A stretch of 64,000 bases of DNA. It comes from Nocardioides humi (GTDB lineage Bacteria; Actinomycetota; Actinomycetes; Propionibacteriales; Nocardioidaceae). Shown here piece by piece: positions 37,730 to 46,469 of this stretch. The number at the start of each line of letters is the position of its first letter. The first letter of the stretch is position 1. The stretch lies in contig NZ_CP041146.1 in NCBI RefSeq assembly GCF_006494775.1, positions 930,001-994,000 on the forward strand, written 5' to 3'. A program made the translations under genes and the position numbers. Below the pieces are notes generated by a model that was given only the letters and a program-made list of their open reading frames with translations, was not told where the DNA came from and did no database searches.

Positions 37730-38229
37730 TCAGCCGCCGAGATCGGCCAGTGCGTCCCCGGCGAGCCGGTACGTCGACCACTCCTCCATCGGCCGCGCGC
37801 CCAGCGCCTCGTAGAACGCGATCGAGGGCGTGTTCCAGTCCAGCACGGCCCACTCGACGCGGCGGTATCCGCGGACGACGGCGATCCGGGCCAGCGCGGT
37901 CAGCAGCGCCCTGCCGAGCCCGCTCCCCGCGCGGCCGGGTCGACGTACAGGTCCTCGAGGTAGATCCCCGGGGTACCGGTCCAGGTCGAGTAGGTGCGGA
38001 ACCACAGGGCCATGCCGACGACCCCGCCGTCCGGGCCGCCGGTCTCCGCGACCAGGACGCTGGCGACCGGGTCGTCGCCGAACACCCAGCGGCGCAGGTC
38101 GTCCTCGGTGGTCTCGACCGCCTCGGGCTCCCGCTCGTACTCCGCGAGCGCCCGGATCAGCCGGAGGACGTCGGGAACGTCGTCCGGCGTCGCGACACGG
38201 ACACCGACCGGCAGGTCGGCCTCAGCCAC
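37730..38229 (-). CDS. GNAT N-acetyltransferase (frameshifted as assembled)
   Basis: About 166 aa after one base is restored near 37928. N-terminal half: VRVATPDDVPDVLRLIRALA and YLEDLYVDPAARG; C-terminal half: GLGRALLTALARIAVVRGYR, RVEWAVLDWNTPSIAFYEAL. The acetyl-CoA loop itself spans the break: GCGCGGGGAGC read with GGGGG gives ARGSGLGRALL. The layout is that of spermidine/diamine acetyltransferase-like GNATs. GTG 38229 overlaps the cbs stop by 8 bases, so it is coupled to cysteine metabolism. Confidence 0.82.
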
Positions 38230-39607
38230 GGGCCAGGAAGTTGAGCAGGTCGTGCCGGGTGAGCACGCCGACCGGCTTGCCGTCCTCGTGCACGAGCACC
38301 GCGTCGGCGGACTCGAGCAGGGGTACGGCGGCGGTCGCGTCCTCGGTCGAGCCGATGGTCGGCAGCGCCGGGGACATGTGCTGCTCGACCGAGTCGGTCA
38401 GCCTGGCCTTGCCGGTGAACAGCGCGTCGAGCAGCGCCCGCTCGGAGACCGAGCCGGCGACCTCGGCCGCCACGATGGGCGGCTCGGCGCGCACGACCGG
38501 CATCTGCGAGACGCCGTACTCCTGGAGGATCGCCACCGCCTCGGCGATGGTCTCGTTGGGGTGGGTGTGGACCAGGGCCGGCAGCCCGCCGGACTTGCTG
38601 TGCAGGACCTCGCCGATGGACTGGGCGGGGAGCGGCTGGCCGGTGCTGAAGCCGTACTGCGCCAGCCAGTCGTCGTTGAAGACCTTGCTGAGGTAGCCGC
38701 GGCCCGAGTCGGGCAGCAGGACGACGATCACCGCGTCGTCGCGGCCCTCGGCCGCGAGCTCCTGGGCGAGCTGGCGCGCGGCGAAGGCGGCCATGCCGGA
38801 GGAGCCGCCCACCAGCAGCGCCTCCTCGCGCGCGAGACGGCGGGTGAAGGCGAACGAGTCGGCGTCGGAGACCTCGATGATCCGGTCGGCGACGCCGCGG
38901 TCGTAGGTCTCGGGCCAGAAGTCCTCGCCGACGCCCTCGACGAGATAGGGGCGGCCGGTGCCGCCGGAGTAGACCGAGCCGGCCGGGTCGGCGCCGACGA
39001 CCTGGACGCCGCTGTCCTGCTCCTTGAGGTAGCGGCCGATGCCGGAGATGGTGCCGCCGGTGCCGACACCCGCGACGAAGTGGGTGATCCGCCCCTCGGT
39101 CTGGCGCCAGATCTCGGGACCGGTCTCCTCGTAGTGGGAGCGCGGGTTGTGGGGGTTGGAGTACTGGTCGGGCTTCCAGGCGCCGGGCTGGCTCGCCAGC
39201 CGGTCGGACACGTTGTAGTAGGAGTCGGGGTGCTCCGGGGCGACCGCCGTCGGGCACACGACGACCTCGGCGCCGTAGGCGCGCAGGACGTTGCGCTTGT
39301 CCTCGCTCACCTTGTCAGGGCACACGAAGACGCACGTGTAGCCCTTCTGCTGGGCCACCATCGCCAGTCCCACGCCGGTGTTGCCGGACGTCGGCTCGAC
39401 GATCGTGCCTCCGGGCTGCAGCGCGCCGGACTCCTCGGCGGCCTCGATCATCCGGGTGGCGATCCGGTCCTTCACCGAGCCGCCGGGGTTGAGGTACTCG
39501 ACCTTGGCCAACACCAACGGTCCGTCGGCGGGCAGGTCGAGGGAACGGTTGAGCCGGACCAGCGGGGTGTTGCCGATCAGCTCCAAGAGGGACTCGACGT
39601 ACTCCAT
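38222..39607 (-). CDS. cbs: Cystathionine beta-synthase
   Basis: 461 aa. PLP-fold type II domain with KVEYLNPGGSVKDRIATRMI (Schiff-base Lys in SVKDR), PTSGNTGVGLAMVAQQKGYT, and GTGGTISGIGRYLKEQ; two C-terminal CBS domains (THPNETIAEAVAILQEYGVS, AVLVHEDGKPVGVLTRHDLL). It condenses serine with homocysteine to cystathionine in reverse transsulfuration, and the CBS domains may bind an adenosyl regulator. ATG 39607 is at the family N-terminus (MEYVESLLELIGNTPLVRLN). Divergent from the SGNH esterase, as in M. tuberculosis Rv1075c-Rv1077. Confidence 0.93.
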   Translation of the reverse strand: MEYVESLLELIGNTPLVRLNRSLDLPADGPLVLAKVEYLNPGGSVKDRIATRMIEAAEESGALQPGGTIVEPTSGNTGVGLAMVAQQKGYTCVFVCPDKVSEDKRNVLRAYGAEVVVCPTAVAPEHPDSYYNVSDRLASQPGAWKPDQYSNPHNPRSHYEETGPEIWRQTEGRITHFVAGVGTGGTISGIGRYLKEQDSGVQVVGADPAGSVYSGGTGRPYLVEGVGEDFWPETYDRGVADRIIEVSDADSFAFTRRLAREEALLVGGSSGMAAFAARQLAQELAAEGRDDAVIVVLLPDSGRGYLSKVFNDDWLAQYGFSTGQPLPAQSIGEVLHSKSGGLPALVHTHPNETIAEAVAILQEYGVSQMPVVRAEPPIVAAEVAGSVSERALLDALFTGKARLTDSVEQHMSPALPTIGSTEDATAAVPLLESADAVLVHEDGKPVGVLTRHDLLNFLARG

Positions 39608-39631
39608 GCGATCACCGTATCGGTGTCTCCG

Positions 39632-39637
39632 TAGAGT
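39632..39637 (+). promoter_or_regulatory. -10 box TAGAGT, leaderless SGNH esterase promoter
   Basis: TANNNT element exactly 6 nt before the GTG at 39644. Confidence 0.45.
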
Positions 39638-39643
39638 TGGCGC

Positions 39644-40696
39644 GTGAGCAAGGCGTCCGCTGCCCGCAAGCTCGCCGCCGCCGCGCTGTACGGCGGGGGC
39701 GGGCTCTCCGCGCTCGGCGCGGGCCTCTACGGCGTGCTCTCCGCAGAGGCCCGGCTGGCCCGCAAGACCATCGGCCCGGCCCGCGAGGAGCCGCCGCCCG
39801 ACGCCACCGGCTGGTACGGCCGCGGCCGCCCCGGCCCGGCGATCCGGATGGCCGTGCTGGGCGACTCCAGCGCCGCGGGCTACGGCGTCGAGCGGGTCGA
39901 GGAGACGCCCGGCGCGCTGATCGCCTCCGCCGTCGCCGAGCACGCCGACCGCCGGGTCTACCTGCGCGAGTTCTGCGTCGTCGGCGCGAAGTCCTCCGAC
40001 CTCGCCACCCAGGTCGACCGCGCGCTGCCGATCGAGCCCGACGTCGCGGTCATCCTGATCGGCGGCAACGACGTCACCCACACCGTGCGTCCCTCGCACT
40101 CGGTGCGCCACCTCTCCGACGGCGTACGACGGCTGATCGGCGCCGGCGCCAAGGTCGTCGTCGGCACCTGCCCCGACCTCGGCACGGTCCAGCCCATCGC
40201 TCCCCCGCTGCGCCAGGTCGCCCGGGCGTGGTCGCGGCGGCTCGCGGCCGCGCAGACGATCGCCGTGGTCGAGGAGGGCGGCCGGACGGTCTCCCTGGGC
40301 GACATCCTCGGCCCGGAGTTCGCGGCCGCGCCCGCGCTGCTGTTCGGACCCGACCAGTTCCACCCGTCGGCCGACGGCTACAAGGCGCTCGCCGGCGTCC
40401 TGATCCCGTCGGTGCTCGCCGCGCTGGAGCAGGAGACCGAGAAGGAGACCGTCCTCGAGGCGTTCCGCGGCGAGGGCGTCCTCCCGGTCATCCGGGCGGC
40501 CCTGCGCGCCGTCGAGGAGCCCGGCACCGAGCTCGACGGCACCGAGATCGCCGGCCGCCGGGCCGGCGTCCGCGGGCTGTGGGTCGAACTCCGGCACCGC
40601 CTCCCCCGCCGGCACGTCCCCGGCGAGGTGCCCGAGACGCACGAGGGCCACGACGGCGGCAGCGCCGAGCCCGTGGCGGCCGCCGAGACCGACTGA
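39644..40696 (+). CDS. SGNH/GDSL-family hydrolase
   Basis: 350 aa. Signal anchor KLAAAALYGGGGLSALGAGL near residues 9-28. SGNH blocks: MAVLGDSSAAGYGV (Ser), VGAKSSDLATQVD (Gly), LIGGNDVTHTV (Asn), DQFHPSADGYKAL (catalytic Asp-x-x-His). Esterase or acyl-transferring activity outside the cell or at the membrane is expected; the lipid or sugar substrate is unknown. The ~100-residue tail after the catalytic domain is Arg/Glu-rich. The GTG start has a leaderless -10 box. Convergent with the Bax-inhibitor gene. Confidence 0.85.
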   Translation: MSKASAARKLAAAALYGGGGLSALGAGLYGVLSAEARLARKTIGPAREEPPPDATGWYGRGRPGPAIRMAVLGDSSAAGYGVERVEETPGALIASAVAEHADRRVYLREFCVVGAKSSDLATQVDRALPIEPDVAVILIGGNDVTHTVRPSHSVRHLSDGVRRLIGAGAKVVVGTCPDLGTVQPIAPPLRQVARAWSRRLAAAQTIAVVEEGGRTVSLGDILGPEFAAAPALLFGPDQFHPSADGYKALAGVLIPSVLAALEQETEKETVLEAFRGEGVLPVIRAALRAVEEPGTELDGTEIAGRRAGVRGLWVELRHRLPRRHVPGEVPETHEGHDGGSAEPVAAAETD

Positions 40697-40823
40697 CCGG
40701 GACCGAGACCGCGGGATGCCGGGCGGGGCCGACTGACCGGGCGCCTCCGGCGCCTCCCGGGCCACCCCTGCGCGGCGATGTCGGGGTGCCGTCCGCGCGC
40801 CGGCGTCTGGCCGCCACAACGCA

Positions 40824-40873
40824 CTGCGCTCCGCCAACGCCGACCGCGTGCGCGGCAGCGTGGCGGAGCGCAG
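40824..40873. terminator. Bidirectional hairpin between convergent genes
   Basis: CTGCGCTCCGCCA (40824-40836) and its exact reverse complement (40861-40873) form a 13-bp stem with a 24-nt GC-rich loop that can fold again. No T-run follows, which is normal in high-GC actinobacteria. The loop side and the GCGTCTGG just upstream resemble hairpin repeats A-C, so this may be a diverged fourth copy. Confidence 0.5.
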
Positions 40874-40898
40874 CGACGACGCGCTCGCGCCGTCAGAC

Positions 40899-41741
40899 TC
40901 AGTCCTGCTGGAGGATGGCCAGGATGCGCAGCAGGTTGGTGTAGATCCAGACGAGGCTGACGAGCAGGCCGAACGAGGCCCGCCACGACTCGCGCTCCGG
41001 GATGCCGTTGCGCACGCCCTGCTCGATGAAGTCGAAGTCCAGGATCAGCATGAACACACCGATCACCAGGCCCGCGATCGCGACGATCAGCCCGAGGGCG
41101 TTGAAGTCGTAGATGCCGAGGTTGCCGCCGAAGAGGCTGACGACCAGCTGCATGAGGCTCAGGGCCACCATGCCGAACATCGCGGCGACGACGAAGGTGC
41201 GGAACTTCTGGCCGACCTTGATGTCGAGGATCTTGTAGGCGGCGAGGGTGCCGGCGAAGGCGGCGAAGGTGCCGATCACGGCCTGCATGACGATGCCGCC
41301 GTAGCCGGCGGACTCGGCGCCGAAGACCGCGTCGTAGAACTTGCTCAGCGCACCGAGCGCCACACCCTCGGCGAGGGCGAAGGCCATCACCAGGGCGGGG
41401 CTGATGACCCGCTTGAAGGAGTTGACCAGCGACAGGATGAAGGCGGCGCCGGCACCGACGATCATCGCGGCGCTCAGGACGCCGATGGCCTCCGTGCTCT
41501 CGATGGCCGGCGTGACGAACCACGTGATCGCGGCCGCGACGATGGTGATGCCGAGGGTGATCGCGGTCGTCTGCACGACCGAGTCGATCGTCATCCGTCC
41601 CTGCCGCGTGGGCGCCTCGGGAACGGTCTGGCCGGGCTGGCTGTAGCCGCCGTACTGCGGCTCGCCGAACCCCTGGTAGGCAGCGGCTCCGGACCGGTTG
41701 AACTCCTCGGAGCGCCGGAACACCGGGTTGTTGCTCTGCAT
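40899..41741 (-). CDS. Bax inhibitor-1/YccA-family membrane protein
   Basis: 280 aa. A polar, Tyr/Gln-rich N-terminus (QSNNPVFRRSEEFNRSG; FGEPQYGGYSQPG) precedes seven hydrophobic segments, with the family end LDFDFIEQGVRNGIPERESW containing the conserved aspartates that form the pH-sensitive channel pore in structural homologues. Members are thought to leak calcium or other ions and modulate proteases. ATG 41741 has GGAGGAGACC just upstream; ATG 41780 would add 13 basic residues. Confidence 0.88.
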   Translation of the reverse strand: MQSNNPVFRRSEEFNRSGAAAYQGFGEPQYGGYSQPGQTVPEAPTRQGRMTIDSVVQTTAITLGITIVAAAITWFVTPAIESTEAIGVLSAAMIVGAGAAFILSLVNSFKRVISPALVMAFALAEGVALGALSKFYDAVFGAESAGYGGIVMQAVIGTFAAFAGTLAAYKILDIKVGQKFRTFVVAAMFGMVALSLMQLVVSLFGGNLGIYDFNALGLIVAIAGLVIGVFMLILDFDFIEQGVRNGIPERESWRASFGLLVSLVWIYTNLLRILAILQQD

Positions 41742-41861
41742 GGTCTCCTCCGCAGGCTTGCGAGTCTGCCGGGCGGCCACGGTGGCAGCCCTCCACCTAC
41801 AGTCTAGGCGTCTCGTTGCTGTGGGAACGCGCGGAACCCGGGAAAGGTTCCCGGGACGCGC

Positions 41862-43364
41862 TCAGCGGGCGGTGATCCGGACGGCGACCTCCTGACCGGG
41901 TACGTCGGGACGGACCTCGATCCGGCCGCCGGTGCCCGGCGCCCACTGTCCGCCGGTCACGGCGAGGTCGTACCCGTCGGGGTAGTGCAGCGGGCTGACG
42001 AAGATCTCGGTCGGCGCGTCGATCCCGTTGGAGCGGTAGCGGTAGGAGAAGTCGCCGGTGCCCGCGTCGAAGCTCATCGCCAGCGGCGTGCCGGCGGTGG
42101 CCTGGGCGTAGGTGCGGACCAGGAGGCGGAGCTTCTCCTCCTTCACCGAGCCGAAGTCGGTGTCGTCGCGGAACATCCCCTGCGCGTCGTCGGCGGTGGT
42201 CGGGTCCTGCCACTGCTTGTAGGCCCAGTGGGTCCAGCCCATCAGGCTCTCGTCGGCGACCGCGGCGTCGATCTCGATCGCCCGCAGGTTGTCGGTCGCG
42301 CCCCACTCGCTCATCATCGGCGCGGCGTCCATCCGGTCGGCCTGGGCGAGCGCGGTCGAGGTCCGCTCCCGGCTGAACCGCCAGCAGTTCTCGACGTTGC
42401 CGACCGGCAGCCCCTGCGACTCGAGGAAGACGTCCTGGCAGTAGTTGTGCCAGGAGTAGCCGAGCTGGCCCTCGCCGGCCATCGGCTCGAGGTACGTCGG
42501 CACGGGCCGCCCGGCGGCGAGCTGCTGCGGCTCCCACCAGACGACATTGTCGGGGTCGACCTCCCGGATGGCGCGGGTGACCTTCTCGTACGCCGGCTGC
42601 AGCTCGCGCTGGTAGGCACCGGCGCAGCCGCCGGTGAAGCAGGAGAGCCACTCCAGGCCCATCCACGGCTCGTTGATGAGGTCGTAGCCCATCAGGTGCG
42701 GCTGGTCCCGCCACCACTCGGCGGCGATCCGCCAGGCGGCGGCCCAGTGGTCGATGCCGCCGTGCCGGTTGGCCCAGAACTGGTCGAAGACCAGGGAGTT
42801 CTCGGGCGTCCAGTACCCGATCGGGAACGGCAGGTTGACCGGCGGCAGCAGGCCGAGCACGGCCGGGCGGTGCACCGCCCAGTCGGGGACCCCCTCGCCG
42901 CCGTACGTCTCGTGCCACTGGTCCTGGTGCATGTCCAGCTGCATCCAGATCCCGCGGTCGGACAGCAGGTCCATGACCCGCTGCCAGCCGGCGCGGTACG
43001 ACGGGTCGCCGACGCCGGGCGCGTCCGGGGTGATGCCGGCCCACAGCGTACCGAGCCGGACGCCGTTGAAGCCGTGCTCGGCCAGCCAGTCCGCGTCGGC
43101 CGCGGTGAACCCCTCGGCGGAGTCCGGCGGGACGTAGGGGTCGAGCTTCCAGACCAGGTTGAAGCCGTGCACGATCACGACCCGGCCCTGCTCGTCGACC
43201 AGCCACCGGCCCTGGCGCCGCAGCTGGGGCGGGTCGTCCTGGGGCGCGGCCGCCCGTGCCGACGGCGCCGGGCGGATCGCGTCGGCGGGCGCCGTCGTGG
43301 CCAGGACGGCGGCGAGCAGGCCGGTCGCGACGAGCAGAGCGGTGGAACGTGTTCTACACAGCAC
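41862..43364 (-). CDS. Secreted GH5 endoglycoceramidase-like glycosidase
   Basis: 500 aa with a signal peptide (ALLVATGLLAAVLATTAPADA). GH5 fold markers: VVIVHGFNLVWKLDPYVPPD, GFNGVRLGTLWAGITPDAPG, WMQLDMHQDQW, catalytic acid Glu in YDLINEPWMG and nucleophile Glu in MMSEWGATDN. A C-terminal beta-sandwich follows (FSYRYRSNGIDAPTEIFVSP). Actinobacterial members release glycans from glycosphingolipids or act on steryl glucosides; the substrate is inferred from fold only. The gene stands alone between the Bax-inhibitor and methyltransferase genes. Confidence 0.85.
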   Translation of the reverse strand: MLCRTRSTALLVATGLLAAVLATTAPADAIRPAPSARAAAPQDDPPQLRRQGRWLVDEQGRVVIVHGFNLVWKLDPYVPPDSAEGFTAADADWLAEHGFNGVRLGTLWAGITPDAPGVGDPSYRAGWQRVMDLLSDRGIWMQLDMHQDQWHETYGGEGVPDWAVHRPAVLGLLPPVNLPFPIGYWTPENSLVFDQFWANRHGGIDHWAAAWRIAAEWWRDQPHLMGYDLINEPWMGLEWLSCFTGGCAGAYQRELQPAYEKVTRAIREVDPDNVVWWEPQQLAAGRPVPTYLEPMAGEGQLGYSWHNYCQDVFLESQGLPVGNVENCWRFSRERTSTALAQADRMDAAPMMSEWGATDNLRAIEIDAAVADESLMGWTHWAYKQWQDPTTADDAQGMFRDDTDFGSVKEEKLRLLVRTYAQATAGTPLAMSFDAGTGDFSYRYRSNGIDAPTEIFVSPLHYPDGYDLAVTGGQWAPGTGGRIEVRPDVPGQEVAVRITAR

Positions 43365-43410
43365 GCCCCTTCAACGACACCCGGCCCGGAAGGTGACTCG
43401 CGTCACCCGG

Positions 43411-44091
43411 TCAGCGCCGGCGCAGGCGGACCACCGTGTCGCGGACCGCGAGCGGGCCGTCGGGCGTCTCCTGCTCCCGGACGGGCGTGTCGGCGACCTC
43501 GACCTCCCACGGGCCGCCGGGCCGGTCCGCGCCGAGGGTCTCCAGGACCCGCTCCGGCTCGAACATCAGCCCCGGCCCGTGGTCGTGGCGCGCGCCGGTG
43601 GCGACGTCATCGGGGTGGTGGGCGGTGACGAGCAGCCGGCCGCCCGGCGCGACGGCCTCGGCGATGCCCCGGTACACGTCGGCGAAGTCCGGCACCGGGA
43701 CGTGGAGGAAGCTGACCGTGACCAGGTCGAAGGTGCGCCGGCCGGCGGGTCGCGGATCGGCCAGGGCGTCGTAGAAGCCGACCTTGAGCCGGTCGGCGAC
43801 GCCCTCCTCCTCGGCGTGCTGGGCGACCCGGGACAGCGCCACCTGCGACACGTCGACCGCGGTCACCCGCCAGCCCTGCTTCGCCAGCCACACGGCGTCG
43901 CCGCCCTCGCCGCAGGCCACGTCGAGCGCGGTGCCCGGCGTCAGGTCCGCCACCTGCTCGACCAGCCGCTGGTTGGGCCGGCCGCTCCAGACCCGGTCGC
44001 TGCCGCCGTACCGCTCGTCCCAGAAGCCGGCGGTCAGCGCGTCCCGCAGCTCGGCGAGGGTCTGGTCGTGGTGGTGCTCGTGACGGTGCAT
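43411..44091 (-). CDS. Class I SAM-dependent methyltransferase
   Basis: 226 aa. FWDERYGGSDRVWSGRPNQR start block (TehB/thiopurine-like), SAM motif ALDVACGEGGDAVWLAKQGW, motif II FDLVTVSFLHVP and PGGRLLVTAHHPDDVA. The N-terminus is His-rich (MHRHEHHHDQTL), which may bind metal. Related proteins methylate small molecules or toxic anions; the substrate is not known. Its start is near 44091, divergent from the clpP-like operon. Confidence 0.85.
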   Translation of the reverse strand: MHRHEHHHDQTLAELRDALTAGFWDERYGGSDRVWSGRPNQRLVEQVADLTPGTALDVACGEGGDAVWLAKQGWRVTAVDVSQVALSRVAQHAEEEGVADRLKVGFYDALADPRPAGRRTFDLVTVSFLHVPVPDFADVYRGIAEAVAPGGRLLVTAHHPDDVATGARHDHGPGLMFEPERVLETLGADRPGGPWEVEVADTPVREQETPDGPLAVRDTVVRLRRR

Positions 44092-44131
44092 GGGTCCACT
44101 GTCCCGGTTCAGGTGGACCTGAAGTCAAGAT

Positions 44132-44147
44132 CCGCTGCCGGCAGCGG
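44132..44147. promoter_or_regulatory. Palindrome upstream of clpP-like operon
   Basis: CCGCTGCCGGCAGCGG is a perfect 16-bp palindrome 60 bp before the first clpP-like ATG, and CTGCC/GGCAG halves recur just downstream. It resembles the CTGCC-type half-sites described for PopR-controlled clpP3 operons in Streptomyces, but without a spacer. Confidence 0.4.
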
Positions 44148-44206
44148 CCCGCTGCCGTGGGCGGATCCGCCTGGCCCGCGGCCGTGGCAGCGCCGACAGT
44201 GGCGAC

Positions 44207-44835
44207 ATGAGCGATGACAACCGACCCCCGATGTTCGACGACCGGGTACGACGCGAGCTGCTCCAGCAGCGCGTGCTGGTCCTCGACGGAGCACTCGACG
44301 ACGACAACGGCGTGCTGCTGACCACCCAGCTGGTCGGCCTGGCCGCCGACGACCCGAGCGCCGACGTGGCGCTGTGGATCCACTCCCCGGCGGGTCCGTG
44401 CCGGCGATGCTGGCGATCCGCGACGTCATGAGGCTGATTCCCTGCGACGTCGCGACCCTCGCGCTCGGCATCGCCTGCAGCGCTGGGCAGTTCCTGCTGT
44501 CCTCCGGCACCCGCGGCAAGCGGCGGGCGCTCCCGCATGCGCGGATCCTCATGCACCAGGGCTCCGCGGGGATCGCTGGCACGGCCGTGGACGTCGAGCT
44601 CCAAGCGCAGGACCTGCGGCACACCCGCGACACCGTGCTCGCCCTGATCGCCGAGGACACCGGGCAGCCGGTGGAGCGGGTCTTCGAGGACTCGCTGCAC
44701 GACCGGTGGTACTCCGCCCAGGAGGCGCTGGACTACGGGTTCGTGGACGAGATCGTGTCGTCGTACGACGTGCTGGCGCCGCCGCGGCGGGCCCACGTGG
44801 GCCTCGGCACCTTCGTCGCGGAGGCGGCGCGATGA
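44207..44835 (+). CDS. ClpP-like protease subunit with intact triad (frameshifted as assembled)
   Basis: About 209 aa after one base is restored near 44391. Ser in GIACSAGQFLLSSGTRGKR, His in LPHARILMHQ and Asp in DYGFVDEIV give a complete catalytic triad. Break: WIHSPAGPC becomes WIHSPGGSVPAMLAIRD when CCCC is read as CCCCC. Its ATGA overlap couples it to a second ClpP-like gene. Sequence and layout fit the clpP3/clpP4-type pair of streptomycetes rather than the housekeeping clpP1/clpP2. Partner ATPase (ClpX or ClpC) is encoded elsewhere. Confidence 0.83.
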
Positions 44836-45485
44836 GCAGCTACCTGGTCCCCAACGTGATCGCCCAGCACCCGCGCGGCGAGCGGATCATGGACGTCTAC
44901 TCCCACCTGCTCACCGAGCGGGTGGTCTACCTCGGCACGGCGATCGACGCCGGCGTCGCGAACTCCCTCGTCGCGCAGCTGCTGCACCTCGAGGCCGACA
45001 ACCCCGACCGCGACATCCAGCTGTACGTCAACTGCGAGGGCGGCGACCCCAGCGCGATGCTGGCGGTGCACGACACCATGCAGTTCATCCGCCCACAGGT
45101 CGCGACGACCTGCGTGGGACAGGCGATCGCGGTCGGCGCGGTGCTGCTCGCCGCCGGCGCCGCCGGGAAGCGGGCCGCGCTCCCCCACGCCCGCGTCGTG
45201 CTGCACCAGCCTGCCGCCCAGGGCCGTGGCGCGATCCCGGACCTGATCCTGCAGGCCGACGAGGTGGTGCGGGTGCGCGCCGACATCGAGCGGATCCTGT
45301 CCCGGCACACCGGCCAGGACACCGCCACGCTGCGCGCGGACACCGACCACGACCGGGTCTTCACCGCCACGGCGGCGCGGGAGTACGGGCTCGTCGACCA
45401 CGTGATCGAGGCGCGGGACGTGCCCGGGATCGCTCATGTGTTGTCTCAGGACATCCCTGACAGTTCTGTATCAAGACATCCCTGA
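44832..45485 (+). CDS. ClpP-like subunit lacking catalytic Ser, C-terminus altered by IS insertion
   Basis: As assembled 217 aa. At the ClpP active-site Ser position the sequence is CVGQAIAVGAVLLAAGAAGK, where family members read GQAASMG; Ser is Ala. His (LPHARVVLHQ) and Asp (EYGLVDHVI) remain. It resembles ClpR-type structural subunits. The IS481 element at 45437 entered codon IAQ: the original end DVPGIAQAARA (stop at 48424) is now DVPGIAHVLSQDIPDSSVSR and four more residues up to 45485. The fold is probably kept; only the tail changed. Confidence 0.82.
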   Translation: MSSYLVPNVIAQHPRGERIMDVYSHLLTERVVYLGTAIDAGVANSLVAQLLHLEADNPDRDIQLYVNCEGGDPSAMLAVHDTMQFIRPQVATTCVGQAIAVGAVLLAAGAAGKRAALPHARVVLHQPAAQGRGAIPDLILQADEVVRVRADIERILSRHTGQDTATLRADTDHDRVFTATAAREYGLVDHVIEARDVPGIAHVLSQDIPDSSVSRHP

Positions 45486-46469
45486 CAGAAGGTGTCTCAG
45501 GACTTCCCTGACACTTCTTCGGGTCCGCGTCCTCCGGGTGGTCGGCCGTTGCCGACGTATCGGACGCCGGCGGGGGCGCGTTGGTGCTCGATGAGGATCT
45601 CGCCTTCGAGGTCGGCGACGGTGATGGTGTCGCCCTCGACGATGACCAGGACTTGCTGGAAGCCGTAGCGTCCGTCGACCTTGTAGTTGACTCCGGCCAG
45701 CATGAAGGTGCCCGCGGTGCTCAACCTCCTGAGACTGGTGCCGGCCGGCAGGTCCTGCGGCGCTGTCGAGGGCTGAAGGTGCTTGGTGAGGGCCTGGACA
45801 AGGAAGGGCTCCTCGGGCTTGGGGCGCGGCGCTTCGGCCTTGGCGGTGGCCTCCCATGCCGTCAGTGGTGTGACCCGGCCCGGCAGTCCCTGGTGGGGAC
45901 GCTCGGTGTTGTAGATGCGGTCGAACGCGTCTACCTGGGCCTGGAGTTCGGCGAGCCTGGCGGCCAGGGGCTGCTTGTCGAGATAGCGGAACAGCGTCTG
46001 GTGGAACCGTTCGTTCTTGCCCTGAGTCGTGGGCTTGTAGGGCTTGCCGGTGATCGCCTCGACACCCAAGGACGACACGTGCTCGACAAGCTGGCCCACG
46101 AATCCGCGTCGGGAGGGGTTGAGCGCTGTCCCGTTGTCAGACAGCAGCCGTTGTGGGACTCCATGCGCGGCCACGGCCTTGTCGAAGACCACGATCGCGG
46201 CCGCGGATGTCTCGCCCCACGCGACGTGAGAGGCGACGTGGGAGGCGACGGCGTAGCGGGAGTGGTCGTCCGAATGAAGAGGAGGAGCTGGAAGATCACG
46301 CACTTCCTGCCGCCGGTGAGCACGTATTCGGTGGCGTCCATCTGCCAGCACGCGTTCGGGGCCGGATACACAAACCTGCGCCAGGCCGACCGCGGCTTCT
46401 TGCGAGGCTCCTTGCGCGCCACACCTTCCTCACGGAAGATCCGCGCCAGCGTCGCGACCGACGGGACGG

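Noticed and set aside
39608..40837. Upstream extension of the cbs frame as a longer fusion protein
   Set aside because: The added sequence is antisense to the SGNH esterase and shadow-like; cbs has a normal family start at 39607.
45497..46351. Independent second transposase gene
   Set aside because: It is the C-terminal part of the IS481 transposase whose N-terminal part lies beyond the IS256 element; removing that element joins them in frame.
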